Source of the DNA: Myxococcaceae bacterium
GTDB taxonomy: Bacteria > Myxococcota > Myxococcia > Myxococcales > Myxococcaceae
Assembly: GCA_016926755.1 (NCBI GenBank)
Contig: JAFGNZ010000382.1
Span: 1-63,738 of the forward strand
Reading direction: 5' to 3'
DNA: 63,738 nucleotides
The notes under the pieces were generated by a model. It was not told where the DNA came from. It ran no database searches and saw nothing but the letters and a program-made list of their open reading frames with translations. Positions 1 to 8,730 of the stretch are shown here, in pieces; position 1 is the stretch's first letter, and each line of letters starts with the position of its first letter. The position numbers and the translations under genes are program-made.

Positions 1-1
1 C

Positions 2-2488
2 CACATCAAGGACGCGGCCGCCGCCGCTCCGCAGCTGGCGACCCAGGCCCTCAAGGGTCTGGCCAACCAGCTCCCCGACAGCCTCGGTGCCGCCAAGTCT
101 CTGCTCACCAATGACGCGTTCCTCAACGAGCTCGTCACCAACCGCGAGCTCCAGGGCTCCATCGGCAAGCTCATCAGCGGTGACGCCAGCGGCCTGCGCG
201 AGCTGCTCAGCAACGACAAGGCCCGCGACGCTACCCTCTCCGCCATCGGCAATGACCCGGGCATCAAGGCTCAGCTCGAGCGGATCGGCCTGACTCCCGA
301 GGACCTCGTCGAGGCCGGCCGCGCCGCGCCGAAGCTCATCGAGGCCTTCGAGCAACTGGCCGCCGGGAACATCAAGGACGGCCTGGCCAAGATCCAGGAG
401 GCCGTCGAGGCCGCGCCGGAGCTGGCCGCCAAGCTCGGCCAGAAGGTGGTGGATGCGCTGCCCGCCGAGGTCAAGGAGCAGTTCGCCAAGCTGGGCATCA
501 CCGAGGATGCCCTGCGCACCGCCGGCCCCGCGCTCCCGCACCTCTATGACGCCGTGGAGGCGGCCTCCATCGGCGACTGGAAGGGCGCCCTCGACGCCGT
601 GCGCGAGGCCGCCATCGCCGCGCCAGATCTGTCCACGCAGGCCCTCAAGGGTCTGGCCAGCCAGCTCCCGGAGAGCCTCGCCGCCGCCAAGACCCTGCTC
701 ACCAACGACGCGTTCCTCCGGGAGCTCATCACCAACAGGGACCTGCACGACCAGGTCGGCAAGCTCTTCAACGAGTCGACGCGCATGGAGGGCCTCCGCG
801 GCCTGCTGGGCAACGACACGGCCCGTGACGCCGCGCTCAGCGCCATCGGCAGCGACCCGGGCGTCAGGGCCTCGCTGGAGAGGATGGGCCTCACCCCGGC
901 CGACCTCGTCGAGGCGGGCCGCGCCGCGCCCCACCTGTTCGATGCGATGAAGGCCCTGGGCGAGGGCCGCATCGACGCGGGCATCGAGGCCCTGGGCAAG
1001 GCCGCCGAGGCCGCGCCCGCCCTGCTGGACAAGATCGGCCAGAAGGTCATCTCCCAGCTGCCCGAGAACGTCCGCAACGCCGTCAACAGCCTCGGCCTGA
1101 CGGCTTCCGAGCTGACCCAGGCCGCCAGGGCCCTGCCGGATCTCATCCGCGCCGGCCAGGCCCTCGCCGCCAATGATCCGCAGGCGGCGCTCAAGGCCCT
1201 CAAGGATGCGGCGGGGAAGATCCCCTCCTCCATCGTCGAGAAGGCCATCACCACCATGGCCTCGAAGCTGCCGGAGACGGGCTTCGCGGGCATGGCGCGG
1301 TCGCTGCTCACCAACGCGGACTTCGTCCGGGAGCTGGTCAACAACAAGGACCTGCACGCCTCCTTCGACAAGATGATGCAGGGCGACTTCGTCACCGGGC
1401 TCAAGGAGATGCTCTCCAACCCGGCCGTCCGCGACGCCGCCGCCAACGCCCTGGCCTCCAACAAGGAGATCATGGACAAGCTCCGCCCGTTCGGCATCCA
1501 GAGCGGCGCGGACATCTCGGCCCTGGGCAGCGCCGTGTTCGACGTGATGGACGCGGCCGGCCACCTGGCGCGCAACCCGCCCAACCCGCAGGAGGCCCTG
1601 AAGTCCCTGGCCAAGGCGGTGGGCAGCCTCTCGCCGGACCTGCGCGCGCGGATGGTGGGCGCGTTCGCCGACAAGCTCGGCCTGCCCGGCTGGGCCAAGG
1701 ACACCCTGGTGGCGGCCGCCGGCCTGATCGGCAACGAGGCCGTCGGCAACTCGCTGGGTGAGGCCTTCGACGCGCTCAAGCGCGGAGACGTCAGCGGCTT
1801 CGCCGCGGGCCTGGCGGCCACGGGGCGGGCCATCGCCCAGACGTCGCCGGAGGTGGCCAAGGCGTTCCTCAACAGCCTGTCGAGGATCCCTGGCAGCGTG
1901 GGCGAGCTGTTCGCGGATCCGCAGCTCAACGCGGCCATGGTGGACTCGGGCGCGGCGGCCAACATGTTCAACGCGTTCGAGAAGCTGGCGCGCGGGGACA
2001 TCGGCGGGGCGCTCAACGAGATCGCCTCGGCGGCGGGCAGCCTGCTCGGCCACGGCGAGCACTTCAGCGTGGCGGGCGTGGAGCTGCCCTTCGGCCAGCA
2101 GGGCATCGAGAACTTCACCCGGCTGTTCGGGCGCTTCGTCGACGCGCTCCCGGACAAGATCAAGGCGAAGATCGCCGAGGCGGCCGCGAAGTTCGCCGCC
2201 AAGGCGGGCCTCCAGTCCATCCCGATCATCGGCAACATCGCCAGCGGCGTCAGCGCGCTGGGGAGCCTCAAGGATCTGGTGGGCGCCATCGGCGAGGAGC
2301 CGAAGGATCCGATCAAGATCGCGCTCGCGGCGGGCCAGCTCGGCCTGGACGTGGCGGGCGTGGTGCCGGGCCTCAACTCCATCACCGGCCCGCTGAAGAT
2401 CGTCCTGGGCACCGCCACCGTCATCAAGGGCGCGGCGGACCTCATCGGCGACTTCCGCGAGTTCCAGCAGGGCCTGCTGGGCATGTAG
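2..2488 (+). CDS. Large Ala-rich helical repeat protein, 5'-truncated by window edge
   Basis: The frame is open from the first bases of the window, so only the C-terminal 828 residues are visible and the start lies outside. The protein consists of long, divergent Ala/Leu/Glu-rich helical repeats: one unit opening with ALKGL(A)NQLP recurs 198 codons later (codons at 47 and 641), and a looser third copy (MASKLPET) follows at 1256. The last 150 residues carry hydrophobic Gly-rich stretches (IPIIGNIASGVSALGSL, PLKIVLGTATVIKGAADLI) that could insert into or associate with a membrane. No catalytic motif is visible and I do not recognise the family. Size and repetition suggest a structural or surface protein; function unknown. 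Confidence 0.85.
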   Translation, partial: HIKDAAAAAPQLATQALKGLANQLPDSLGAAKSLLTNDAFLNELVTNRELQGSIGKLISGDASGLRELLSNDKARDATLSAIGNDPGIKAQLERIGLTPEDLVEAGRAAPKLIEAFEQLAAGNIKDGLAKIQEAVEAAPELAAKLGQKVVDALPAEVKEQFAKLGITEDALRTAGPALPHLYDAVEAASIGDWKGALDAVREAAIAAPDLSTQALKGLASQLPESLAAAKTLLTNDAFLRELITNRDLHDQVGKLFNESTRMEGLRGLLGNDTARDAALSAIGSDPGVRASLERMGLTPADLVEAGRAAPHLFDAMKALGEGRIDAGIEALGKAAEAAPALLDKIGQKVISQLPENVRNAVNSLGLTASELTQAARALPDLIRAGQALAANDPQAALKALKDAAGKIPSSIVEKAITTMASKLPETGFAGMARSLLTNADFVRELVNNKDLHASFDKMMQGDFVTGLKEMLSNPAVRDAAANALASNKEIMDKLRPFGIQSGADISALGSAVFDVMDAAGHLARNPPNPQEALKSLAKAVGSLSPDLRARMVGAFADKLGLPGWAKDTLVAAAGLIGNEAVGNSLGEAFDALKRGDVSGFAAGLAATGRAIAQTSPEVAKAFLNSLSRIPGSVGELFADPQLNAAMVDSGAAANMFNAFEKLARGDIGGALNEIASAAGSLLGHGEHFSVAGVELPFGQQGIENFTRLFGRFVDALPDKIKAKIAEAAAKFAAKAGLQSIPIIGNIASGVSALGSLKDLVGAIGEEPKDPIKIALAAGQLGLDVAGVVPGLNSITGPLKIVLGTATVIKGAADLIGDFREFQQGLLGM
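47..1450 (+). repeat. Long-period protein-coding repeat (about 198-201 codons)
   Basis: Two successive units start at 47 and 641 (594 bases apart) and share the order ALKGL, LLTNDAF, DPG-LERxGLTP, VEAGRAAP and LGQKV. A third, more diverged unit begins near 1256 with LLTNADF. The repeat is recognisable at protein level and partly at DNA level. Confidence 0.7.
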
Positions 2489-2749
2489 CCGCCGCGATCA
2501 GCGGACCGGGTGGCCTGCGAAGGATCACCCGGTTCGCGGCGCACGCCCGGGGCAGCGACTCGCATTCCAGGTGGGCTACGGCCCTCATCGCCCCCGGTGC
2601 ACCTACACATTCTTCCCAACAGATATAATTTTCTGCCTAACCCGGTATTCCAATTCTCTCCTCGATCACCGTTAAATGCCGTCCGGTGCCAAGGGGTGCT
2701 GCGCGACGGAGTCCCTCTCTGGTGCCTCCGAACAATGAGGAGAAGAGAC

Positions 2750-3385
2750 ATGGGTCTGCGCATCAATGAGAGCTGGAAGGTGCTGATCGGTACGGTGGGA
2801 CTGTCCCTGGTGGGCTGTGGCGGCGCGGGCCTGGAGGCAGAGGACGGCGTGGGGCAGTCGGCGCAGCAGCTGGAGGGCATGGTGACGCTGACGCTCAACG
2901 GCCATGCGACGATGAACCTGGAGTGCGGTGTGGACACCTGGTCCGACCCGGGCGCCACGGCCAAGGATGGCGACGGCGGCCCGCTCCCGGTCATCACGTA
3001 CAACTCGGGCAATGATGAGTACGGCCCTGGCCCGAACCCCGCCGCGCAGGGCACCTACCAGGTCACCTACTTCGCGCATGACGCCGACTGGAACCAGGCG
3101 ACCGCCGTTCGCACGGTGCAGGTCAACGACACGATCGCGCCGACGCTGACGCTCAACGGCCCCGCCACTGTGACGCTCCAGTGCTACGAGTGGTTCGAGG
3201 ATCCCTCCGCCACCTCGTCGGATCTCTGCTACGGCGATCTGAGCTCGCAGGTGCTGAAGACGGGCGAGGTGCAGAACTGGATCGCGGGCTCGTACACGCT
3301 GACGTACACGGTGCAGGACAGCGCGGGCAACGCCGCGCCCCCGGTGACGCGCACCGTGAACGTCGTCAACTGCCCCGTCTGGTGA
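2750..3385 (+). CDS. Lipoprotein with two Ig-like (DUF5011/HYR-type) domains
   Basis: This 211-residue protein begins MGLRINESWK and has a hydrophobic segment ending in the lipobox LVGC, so it should be an outer-envelope lipoprotein. ATG 2750 is chosen because AGGAG lies about 8 bases upstream and it gives a proper lipoprotein signal; an in-frame ATG at 2735 would lengthen the n-region. The mature part has two similar beta-sandwich units of about 80 residues. Each opens LTLNGxAT and contains Cys, a D/PxATSxD-like stretch, GTYQVTYFAHD or GSYTLTYTVQD, and a terminal TVxVxxx strand. This pattern is that of bacterial immunoglobulin-like DUF5011/HYR domains. No enzymatic residues are visible; an adhesive or structural role is inferred. 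The 261-base gap upstream has an AT-rich patch near 2620-2680 suited to a promoter. Confidence 0.85.
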   Translation: MGLRINESWKVLIGTVGLSLVGCGGAGLEAEDGVGQSAQQLEGMVTLTLNGHATMNLECGVDTWSDPGATAKDGDGGPLPVITYNSGNDEYGPGPNPAAQGTYQVTYFAHDADWNQATAVRTVQVNDTIAPTLTLNGPATVTLQCYEWFEDPSATSSDLCYGDLSSQVLKTGEVQNWIAGSYTLTYTVQDSAGNAAPPVTRTVNVVNCPVW

Positions 3386-3445
3386 GCAGCGGCTGCCGCG
3401 AACCGAAGATCCAGGCCGGTGCTCCCAGAGGGGCGCCGGCCTTCT

Positions 3446-3958
3446 TCATCCCCCCAGCTTGCGGATGAAGGCGGCGGCCAGCTCGGCCTTCTTCGCGTCG
3501 GACTCGCCCGCGGGCAGCACGAGGATGCGCTCCTGCGGCAGGTACTTGCGCGCCCGGTCCCGCAGCTGCCCACTGTACTTCGCGACGTAGTCGTCCACGT
3601 CCTTCTGCTTCATCCCGGAGGCCAGGCCCTGCTGGCGCTGGGCCTCCAGCCCGGAGAAGTCCAGCACGCTGCCCTCCGCCTGCCCCAGGTACAGCAGCCA
3701 GCTGTTGCCGTGCAGGCCGATGCGCGCCTCCTTGCCGGCCACCTTCTCCAGCGCCGCCTTGTAGAAGGGCGCCAGCGCCGCGTTCTCTCCAGGAGGGAGG
3801 TTGGAGAGCAGCAGCTTCTGCGCCTCCGGGTTCCTGGAGAGCTCGGTCGTGATGGGATCGTTGTCCACGTACTTCAGGTTCGCGGACTCACAGGCTCGAG
3901 CGACCCAGGGGGCGGCTTCTCCCGGCTCGTTGGAGAAGACGATGACGAAGCGCTTCAT
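3446..3958 (-). CDS. Conserved-type hypothetical protein, 170 aa
   Basis: Soluble 170-residue protein with no signal peptide (MKRFVIVFSNEPGEAAPWVA). It has a mixed alpha/beta look: a first beta strand RFVIVF, then charged helices, and a late strand ERILVLPAG. I do not recognise a family or catalytic motif. It is convergent with the preceding lipoprotein gene and divergent from the dienelactone hydrolase. Codon use is typical for the window and the reading frame is clean, so it is probably real. Confidence 0.7.
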   Translation of the reverse strand: MKRFVIVFSNEPGEAAPWVARACESANLKYVDNDPITTELSRNPEAQKLLLSNLPPGENAALAPFYKAALEKVAGKEARIGLHGNSWLLYLGQAEGSVLDFSGLEAQRQQGLASGMKQKDVDDYVAKYSGQLRDRARKYLPQERILVLPAGESDAKKAELAAAFIRKLGG

Positions 3959-4127
3959 CTCGGAGGCTCCCTTCGGAGGACTGCGCCATCATAGCCGTCA
4001 GCGGGGCTCCCGCGAGCCCCAACCGGCGCCTCGTGCGCTGGTTCCGCTAGTCCGAGCTTCCGAGCCCCAAGCGCCCGCGCCAGGGTTTAAGGTGCGCCCT
4101 CCTCTTCACCCACGAGGGGTAAGACAC

Positions 4128-4802
4128 ATGGCGCAGAGCACGAAGCTGAAGGAAGCAGACGGCCAGGAGCTGCCGGGCTACCTGAGCGAGCCCTCCACGG
4201 GGAGCGCGAAGGGCGCGGTCCTCCTCATCCACGAGTGGTGGGGCCTCAACGAGCACATCCGCGACGTGACGGATCGCCTGGCTCGCGAGGGCTTCACCGT
4301 GTTCGCGGTGGACCTCTACCACGGCAAGGTGGCCAGGGATGAGGCCACCGCCCAGCAGTACCTGAGCGCCCTGGACTGGAAGCAGGCCGGCGAGGAGCTG
4401 CAGCGCGCGGCCGCGGCGCTGCGCCAGCGGAGCCCGGGCGTGAAGGTGGGCGTGACAGGCTTCTGCATGGGTGGCGCCGTGGCCCTCTTCGCCGCGGCGA
4501 GGGATCCGGAGATCGCCGCCTGCGTGCCCTTCTACGGCATCCCGGGCGAGGACAAGGTGGACGTCACGAAGATCCGCGCGCCGATCCTGGGCCACTACGC
4601 GAAGACCGACGACTGGTGCTCGCCGGATCGCGTGGACGCGCTGGAGAAGAAGCTCGAGGCCGCCCACGTCCCGGCGGCGCTCCACCGGTACGACGCGCAG
4701 CACGCCTTCTTCAACGACACGCGCCCGAAGGTCTACTCGCAGCCCAACGCCGAGCTGGCGTGGAGGCGCACGGTGGACTTCCTCCACGCCAGGCTGGGCT
4801 GA
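4128..4802 (+). CDS. Dienelactone hydrolase family protein
   Basis: 224-residue alpha/beta hydrolase of the dienelactone hydrolase type, a cytosolic family acting on esters or lactones such as dienelactone. Visible family features are the early strand VLLIHEWWGLN with the conserved Glu, the nucleophile elbow GFCMGG with Cys replacing the usual Ser, the Asp region KTDDW, and the catalytic His in AQHAFFND. ATG 4128 follows GAGGGG by about 9 bases and gives the normal family length. It stands alone between divergent and convergent neighbours, so context gives no hint of the natural substrate. Confidence 0.93.
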   Translation: MAQSTKLKEADGQELPGYLSEPSTGSAKGAVLLIHEWWGLNEHIRDVTDRLAREGFTVFAVDLYHGKVARDEATAQQYLSALDWKQAGEELQRAAAALRQRSPGVKVGVTGFCMGGAVALFAAARDPEIAACVPFYGIPGEDKVDVTKIRAPILGHYAKTDDWCSPDRVDALEKKLEAAHVPAALHRYDAQHAFFNDTRPKVYSQPNAELAWRRTVDFLHARLG

Positions 4803-4827
4803 GCGCCGGCGCTCCCGGCCGCGGGCC

Positions 4828-5340
4828 TCAGTTCTGGCCCTCCGGGCTGCTCGGCGGAGGAGCAGGAGGCGTCTCGGGAGCCGTCGGGCTCGAGGGGGCG
4901 ATCGAGCCGGTGGAGTTCGTCTCCTCCGGCGCCTCGGCGGGCTGCGCGGGGGGCGCCTCGGCGGCGGGCGGCTCGGCGGCAGCAGGCTCCTCCGGGCGGA
5001 GGACCTGGAACTGGTAGCTCTTCACCCCCTTGGGCAGCACCACCTCCACCAGCGGGTTCTCGTCGATCAAGGCCTGGGACACGGGCACGGAGAGGCGGCC
5101 CTCGGCATCACTCGTGGCGGCCAGGCGCGCCCGGCCCGAGCCGGCGAACACCTTGGCGCCCGAGATGGGCTGCCCTGTGCTCGGGTCCACGATTCGCATC
5201 GTCAGGGTGTGCCCCTCCGCGGCCTGAGCAGACGCGCCTTCGGGTTGCACCATGTCCCGGTAGTGCAGGCGCAGCGCGCAGGCGGACAGCAGACCGAGGG
5301 CAATGAGGGCCACACTCAACAAGGCACGGCGAGGGCTCAT
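4828..5340 (-). CDS. Small lipoprotein with carboxypeptidase-regulatory-like domain and Pro-rich tail
   Basis: 170-residue lipoprotein: MSPRRALLSVALIALGLLSAC ends in an LSAC lipobox. Residues of about 45-115 look like a beta-sandwich of the carboxypeptidase-regulatory/transthyretin type (MRIVDPSTGQPISGAKVFAG, then RLAATSDAEGRLSVPVS), a domain common in cell-surface proteins. The last 50 residues are an acidic, Pro/Ala-rich linker (PAAAEPPAAEAPPAQPAEA) ending SSPEGQN. ATG 5340 is used because it places the signal peptide correctly; the open frame continues upstream but without a signal. Function unknown. Confidence 0.8.
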   Translation of the reverse strand: MSPRRALLSVALIALGLLSACALRLHYRDMVQPEGASAQAAEGHTLTMRIVDPSTGQPISGAKVFAGSGRARLAATSDAEGRLSVPVSQALIDENPLVEVVLPKGVKSYQFQVLRPEEPAAAEPPAAEAPPAQPAEAPEETNSTGSIAPSSPTAPETPPAPPPSSPEGQN

Positions 5341-5532
5341 GGGGTTTCCATCCAGCAGGTGAGGTGTCGGTACGGCAGGGCGCGGCAGCATAGCCTCCCT
5401 GGCGCTCGGTAGGCGGTCCGTCTCCCGAGCGGGCTCGGCCACGTGCCGCCCGCGGCGCCATGTCGCATCTTCAACAGCACGAGATGAAACCACGCTGGGA
5501 CGGGCCTTCGTCGCCCCCCCTCGGAGGCACGC

Positions 5533-6012
5533 ATGGCCGAGAATACGCAGACTCCCCCTCCTGAGAAGGACAAGGCTCCGCGCTCCTACGCCACGGAGGA
5601 TCCGCTCCGTAACGCGGAGTACGCCCCGCTTCCGCCCGACATCACTCTCAGGCCGGAAAGGATCGAGCTCAAGCACAACGTCTTCGTGGTCAGCGTGACG
5701 ACCATGGTCTTCATCAGCCTCATCCTCGCGTGGCTTCCCCTCTTCAACGCGCTGCTCGCCGGCGCGTTCGGCGGCTACCACGCGGGCCGGATGAAGCGCT
5801 CGCTGGCCGCGGCGGCGGTGACCTCGGTGATGGTGCCGGCCATCCTCGGGTTCGCCCACTTCATCAGCGAGACACCCTCGTTGTACTTCTTGTGGGGGCT
5901 GACCGTCTGGCAGTGGGTGCTGCTGCACACCGTCGGCATGTTCATCGGCGCGGTGTCCGGAGCGGCGTCCCGGCCCCTCATCACCGAGCGCAACCTGGCA
6001 CGCCGTGTGTAG
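5533..6012 (+). CDS. Small integral membrane protein, unknown function
   Basis: 159 residues: a charged, Pro-rich cytoplasmic-like N-terminus (residues 1-50), then three hydrophobic segments near VFVVSVTTMVFISLILAWL, the LAAAAVTSVMVPAILGF region and the GLTVWQWVLLHTVGMFIGAV region. A short Gly-rich stretch (LLAGAFGGYHAGR) between the first two resembles the tight turns of small membrane carriers or glycine-zipper proteins. No known family is recognised. It is followed after 4 bases by a convergent gene on the other strand. Confidence 0.75.
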   Translation: MAENTQTPPPEKDKAPRSYATEDPLRNAEYAPLPPDITLRPERIELKHNVFVVSVTTMVFISLILAWLPLFNALLAGAFGGYHAGRMKRSLAAAAVTSVMVPAILGFAHFISETPSLYFLWGLTVWQWVLLHTVGMFIGAVSGAASRPLITERNLARRV

Positions 6013-6016
6013 GGCC

Positions 6017-7507
6017 TCACTCGAAGTGGAAGTACGCGTCGAAGTCCGGCGCCCCCTTGCGGCGCTTGCCGCCGAGCCCCACCTGCGGGGGATAGTTGGC
6101 CAGCACGCTCGCCGTGTCCGGCTCCTCCTGGGCGCCGAGCGGCACGGGCAGGTACTCGCGCAGGTCCGGCAGCCCGGCGACGGCTCCCAGGAAGCGCGGC
6201 AGCGTGCGCGGATCCACCATCTCACCCGCGGTGAGCTCCAGGGCTGGCGCCTCGCCGAGCGCGTCGATCAGCTCCTCGGCCGCCTCGCCCTCCATCCGGT
6301 AGGCCTTGAAGATGCGCAGCAGCGAGAGGCCCACCGCGTGCGCGGTGAGCGTCAGGTGCACGGGGTTGGTGCCCAGGTGATCATCCCCGTAGGCCCGCCA
6401 GACGAAGCCGCTGGCGCTCTGCACCCACAGGCCGTAGACGTTCTCCTCGTCATGCATCTTCCGGGTGGGCAGCGCGCCGGACAGGCCCACGAGCCCGTCT
6501 CGCGGCACGCGCAGGTGGCCGGAGGCGAAGGCGTCGGTGAGGAAGTGGTCGGCGAAGGCGTTACACAACAGGGCCGCGTCCAGGTTCTTGTCGAGCGCCA
6601 GCCGCAGCGCGTCCGCGTGGTGCCGCGCGTAGCGGGCCCAGCTGCGCGGCGCGAAGTGGTCCTGGTTCTCGTTGGCGAGCATCGCGTAGTCGAACCAGCC
6701 CCGGTGGGTATTGAGGAGGAAGGTGCCCTCGTCCTGGGGCGTGACGCCACGGATGGCCTCGGCCACGGCGGGGGTGAGCTCCGCGGTCAGCTCCTCCGGA
6801 GTGCCGTAGTAGTCCCCCGCGAGCGCCACCACCTCGCCATAGGTGAGGGTGAGACCGGGGCGGATCTCCAGCTCGGTGAAGGGACGATAGCGGGTCAGCA
6901 GGTCCTCGAGCCGGGCCTGGAAGGGCTCGCGCCACGCCGGATCCGCGCTCGCCACGGAGAGGAGCTCCCGCTCCAGCAGCGCCTCGGGCACGGGGTTGGG
7001 GTTCGCCACGCGCAGCAGGGCGTGGGTGTGCGTGGCGAGGGCCTTGGGGAACACCCGCTCCCCCGCGAGCATGCGCGCGAGCTGCTCCGCGCTGGCGCGG
7101 TGCTCGGCGGTGCCGAAGAGGTCCGGCCGCACCGTGGCCACGGGCCGCTTCGCCGTCTCCTTGCGCAGGGCCACCAGCCGCTGCCGCTCCTTCTGGCCCG
7201 TGTCGGTGAGGGACTTCGCCACGCCCGGAGGCGGAGCGGGAGGCTCGGGCTCCAAGGACATCACGGCCCGGAAGCTCTCGCGCGCCATCATGCCTCGCAG
7301 CGCGGACGCCTCCGCCGAGCGCACCTGCGCCGGTGGCGGCATCTCGGACGTGCGGTTGCCGAACGCCAGGGGCGCCCCCGTCGGTGAGGCCATCACAGGC
7401 GGCGGAGGCGACTCGCGCTTGCCTCTGGAGGAAGCCGCGGGAGGCGTCCTCTTGGGAGGAGCCTTGCTCGAGGTGCCTCTGCCAGCCCTGGGCTTGCGTG
7501 CGCTCAT
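6017..7507 (-). CDS. Zinc-dependent phospholipase C/P1-nuclease-like protein
   Basis: 496 residues. A basic, Pro/Ser-rich N-terminus (about 90 residues) precedes a helical domain. The central segment has widely spaced His/Asp residues: NTHRGWFDYA, QDHF, YARHHAD, then NAFADHFLTDAFASGHLR. The last block resembles the zinc-binding H-x3-D and H helices of phospholipase C and S1/P1 nucleases, where His/Asp ligands hold a trinuclear zinc site. The assignment is from motif shape only, so the substrate is open. The start ATG overlaps the stop of the next upstream gene by 4 bases (ATGA, 7504-7507), so the two are co-transcribed and probably translationally coupled. Confidence 0.7.
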   Translation of the reverse strand: MSARKPRAGRGTSSKAPPKRTPPAASSRGKRESPPPPVMASPTGAPLAFGNRTSEMPPPAQVRSAEASALRGMMARESFRAVMSLEPEPPAPPPGVAKSLTDTGQKERQRLVALRKETAKRPVATVRPDLFGTAEHRASAEQLARMLAGERVFPKALATHTHALLRVANPNPVPEALLERELLSVASADPAWREPFQARLEDLLTRYRPFTELEIRPGLTLTYGEVVALAGDYYGTPEELTAELTPAVAEAIRGVTPQDEGTFLLNTHRGWFDYAMLANENQDHFAPRSWARYARHHADALRLALDKNLDAALLCNAFADHFLTDAFASGHLRVPRDGLVGLSGALPTRKMHDEENVYGLWVQSASGFVWRAYGDDHLGTNPVHLTLTAHAVGLSLLRIFKAYRMEGEAAEELIDALGEAPALELTAGEMVDPRTLPRFLGAVAGLPDLREYLPVPLGAQEEPDTASVLANYPPQVGLGGKRRKGAPDFDAYFHFE

Positions 7508-8478
7508 GGGAGTCCTCCTTCAATGCCTTGCAGGCGCACCCCGAGCCGGATGCCGGCCAGCAGGTGCGCGGGACGATCTGGAACGAGGTACGCCACCTGG
7601 AGCGTGCTGCCCACGCGAGGAGCGCCTCGGCGCGTCGGCGAGAGGTTCTCCCGCGCATAGGCGCACTGGGCGAGGAAGACGCAGTAGTCCACCGCCGCCT
7701 GCAGGGAGAAGTGCTCGGACAGGGGCTCCTGTGCCGACGAGAAGAAGCCCGCTCGCAGCACCCGCCGCGCGTAGCGCCGGGCCAGCGCGCGCGCGTCCGC
7801 GTTGGAGAGGGGCTCGGCGGGAGCGCCCACGCGCCGCGCCTCCTGCGCCAGCTGCTCCAACAACCCGGGAGGGCTGTCCTCCGCGTCCGTGCCGGCCAGC
7901 AGCACCGCCAGCCGCTCGGGCAGCGCCGGATCATACCCCTCCACGAAGCGGGCCACGGCCTCGGTGACGCCCGCGTAATGGACGCCGAAGCGGTGCCGCA
8001 CGGGCCCGCCCTCCTCCGCGGTGTGGAGCAGGGGCGTGGGCGTGGTGGGCAGACTCGGATCCACGCTCCACTGGATGGACCAGAGCGTGGGCGGCTCCAC
8101 GCCCTCCGCCGGCTGCGGCGAGAAGCCGCCGAGGATGAGGTGGAACGGCCGAGGCAGCGCCCCCAGCCGGCTCAGCGCCTGGCCCTCCAGCGCCACGTGC
8201 AGCCGCCGGGCGTAGTCGCCCACGGACTCGCCCTCGCGCAGGGGCGCCCGGTCATCGAAGGCGCGCAGCGAGGTGGCCACCGTGCCACCGCCAATGGAGC
8301 CCACCCCGTTGAACATGGCGAGCAGCCGGCCCCCGGAGAGCGGCACCAGCTTCTCCACGTTGGCCATGTTGGAGAGGAAGCGCTCCTGTCCCCGCGCATC
8401 CACCTCCATCACCGTCGCCAGTCCGTCCGTGGCGAACACGAGCGCGTCAGGCGTCTTGAAGGCGATGTCGATGGTCAT
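7504..8478 (-). CDS. Proteasome-beta/Ntn-hydrolase-like protein
   Basis: 324 residues beginning MTIDIAFKTPDALVFATDGLATV, which resembles the first strands of the proteasome beta/Ntn-hydrolase fold (A-D-G near the N-terminus, then MFNGVGSIGGGTVA). The order strand-turn-strand, glycine-rich turn and helix fits a monitoring protein of that superfamily. However, the usual N-terminal Thr/Ser/Cys nucleophile is not obvious and activity is uncertain. It is the first gene of a two-gene unit with the phospholipase-like gene (4-base overlap). A strong inverted repeat lies 56-88 bases upstream of its ATG in the leader. Confidence 0.6.
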   Translation of the reverse strand: MTIDIAFKTPDALVFATDGLATVMEVDARGQERFLSNMANVEKLVPLSGGRLLAMFNGVGSIGGGTVATSLRAFDDRAPLREGESVGDYARRLHVALEGQALSRLGALPRPFHLILGGFSPQPAEGVEPPTLWSIQWSVDPSLPTTPTPLLHTAEEGGPVRHRFGVHYAGVTEAVARFVEGYDPALPERLAVLLAGTDAEDSPPGLLEQLAQEARRVGAPAEPLSNADARALARRYARRVLRAGFFSSAQEPLSEHFSLQAAVDYCVFLAQCAYARENLSPTRRGAPRVGSTLQVAYLVPDRPAHLLAGIRLGVRLQGIEGGLP

Positions 8479-8533
8479 GGCGCTGGCCCAGCATACAAGG
8501 TGGGGGGAGCCTCACCGGGTGCTGGAAAAGCAA

Positions 8534-8566
8534 CGCGCGCCAGGCACGGTGGGTACCTGGCGCGCG
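8534..8566. promoter_or_regulatory. Perfect 11-bp inverted repeat between divergent genes
   Basis: CGCGCGCCAGG and CCTGGCGCGCG flank an 11-base loop. The element sits in the 252-base divergent space between the Ntn-like gene (minus) and the LuxR-type gene (plus). On the minus strand it would lie in the 5' leader and is followed by TTGCTTTT, so it could be an attenuator; it could also be an operator. Confidence 0.5.
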
Positions 8567-8730
8567 CTCAATGGGACAGCAGACCTCATGGTGGCCTACC
8601 CCCCCGCAGGCCAAGGAGTAGTTTCTCGCGAGCCACCGATAAGTTTCCATGCGGGGAACCCCTTAGGTGGGATTTCTCCCTCCGTTTTCGGCGCAGAACC
8701 TCCTGGGGCGGCCCCTCGCGCGCTGGAGAC

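Noticed and set aside
544..3054. Long minus-strand open frame (836 codons) across the repeat protein
   Set aside because: It is antisense to the clear plus-strand protein, has Arg/Ser/Ala/Pro-rich noise composition and no start context. High GC often makes such mirror frames.
7504..8478. Naming the Ntn-like gene a proteasome beta subunit
   Set aside because: No N-terminal Thr nucleophile and no alpha-subunit or ATPase gene nearby. Only fold resemblance is supported.
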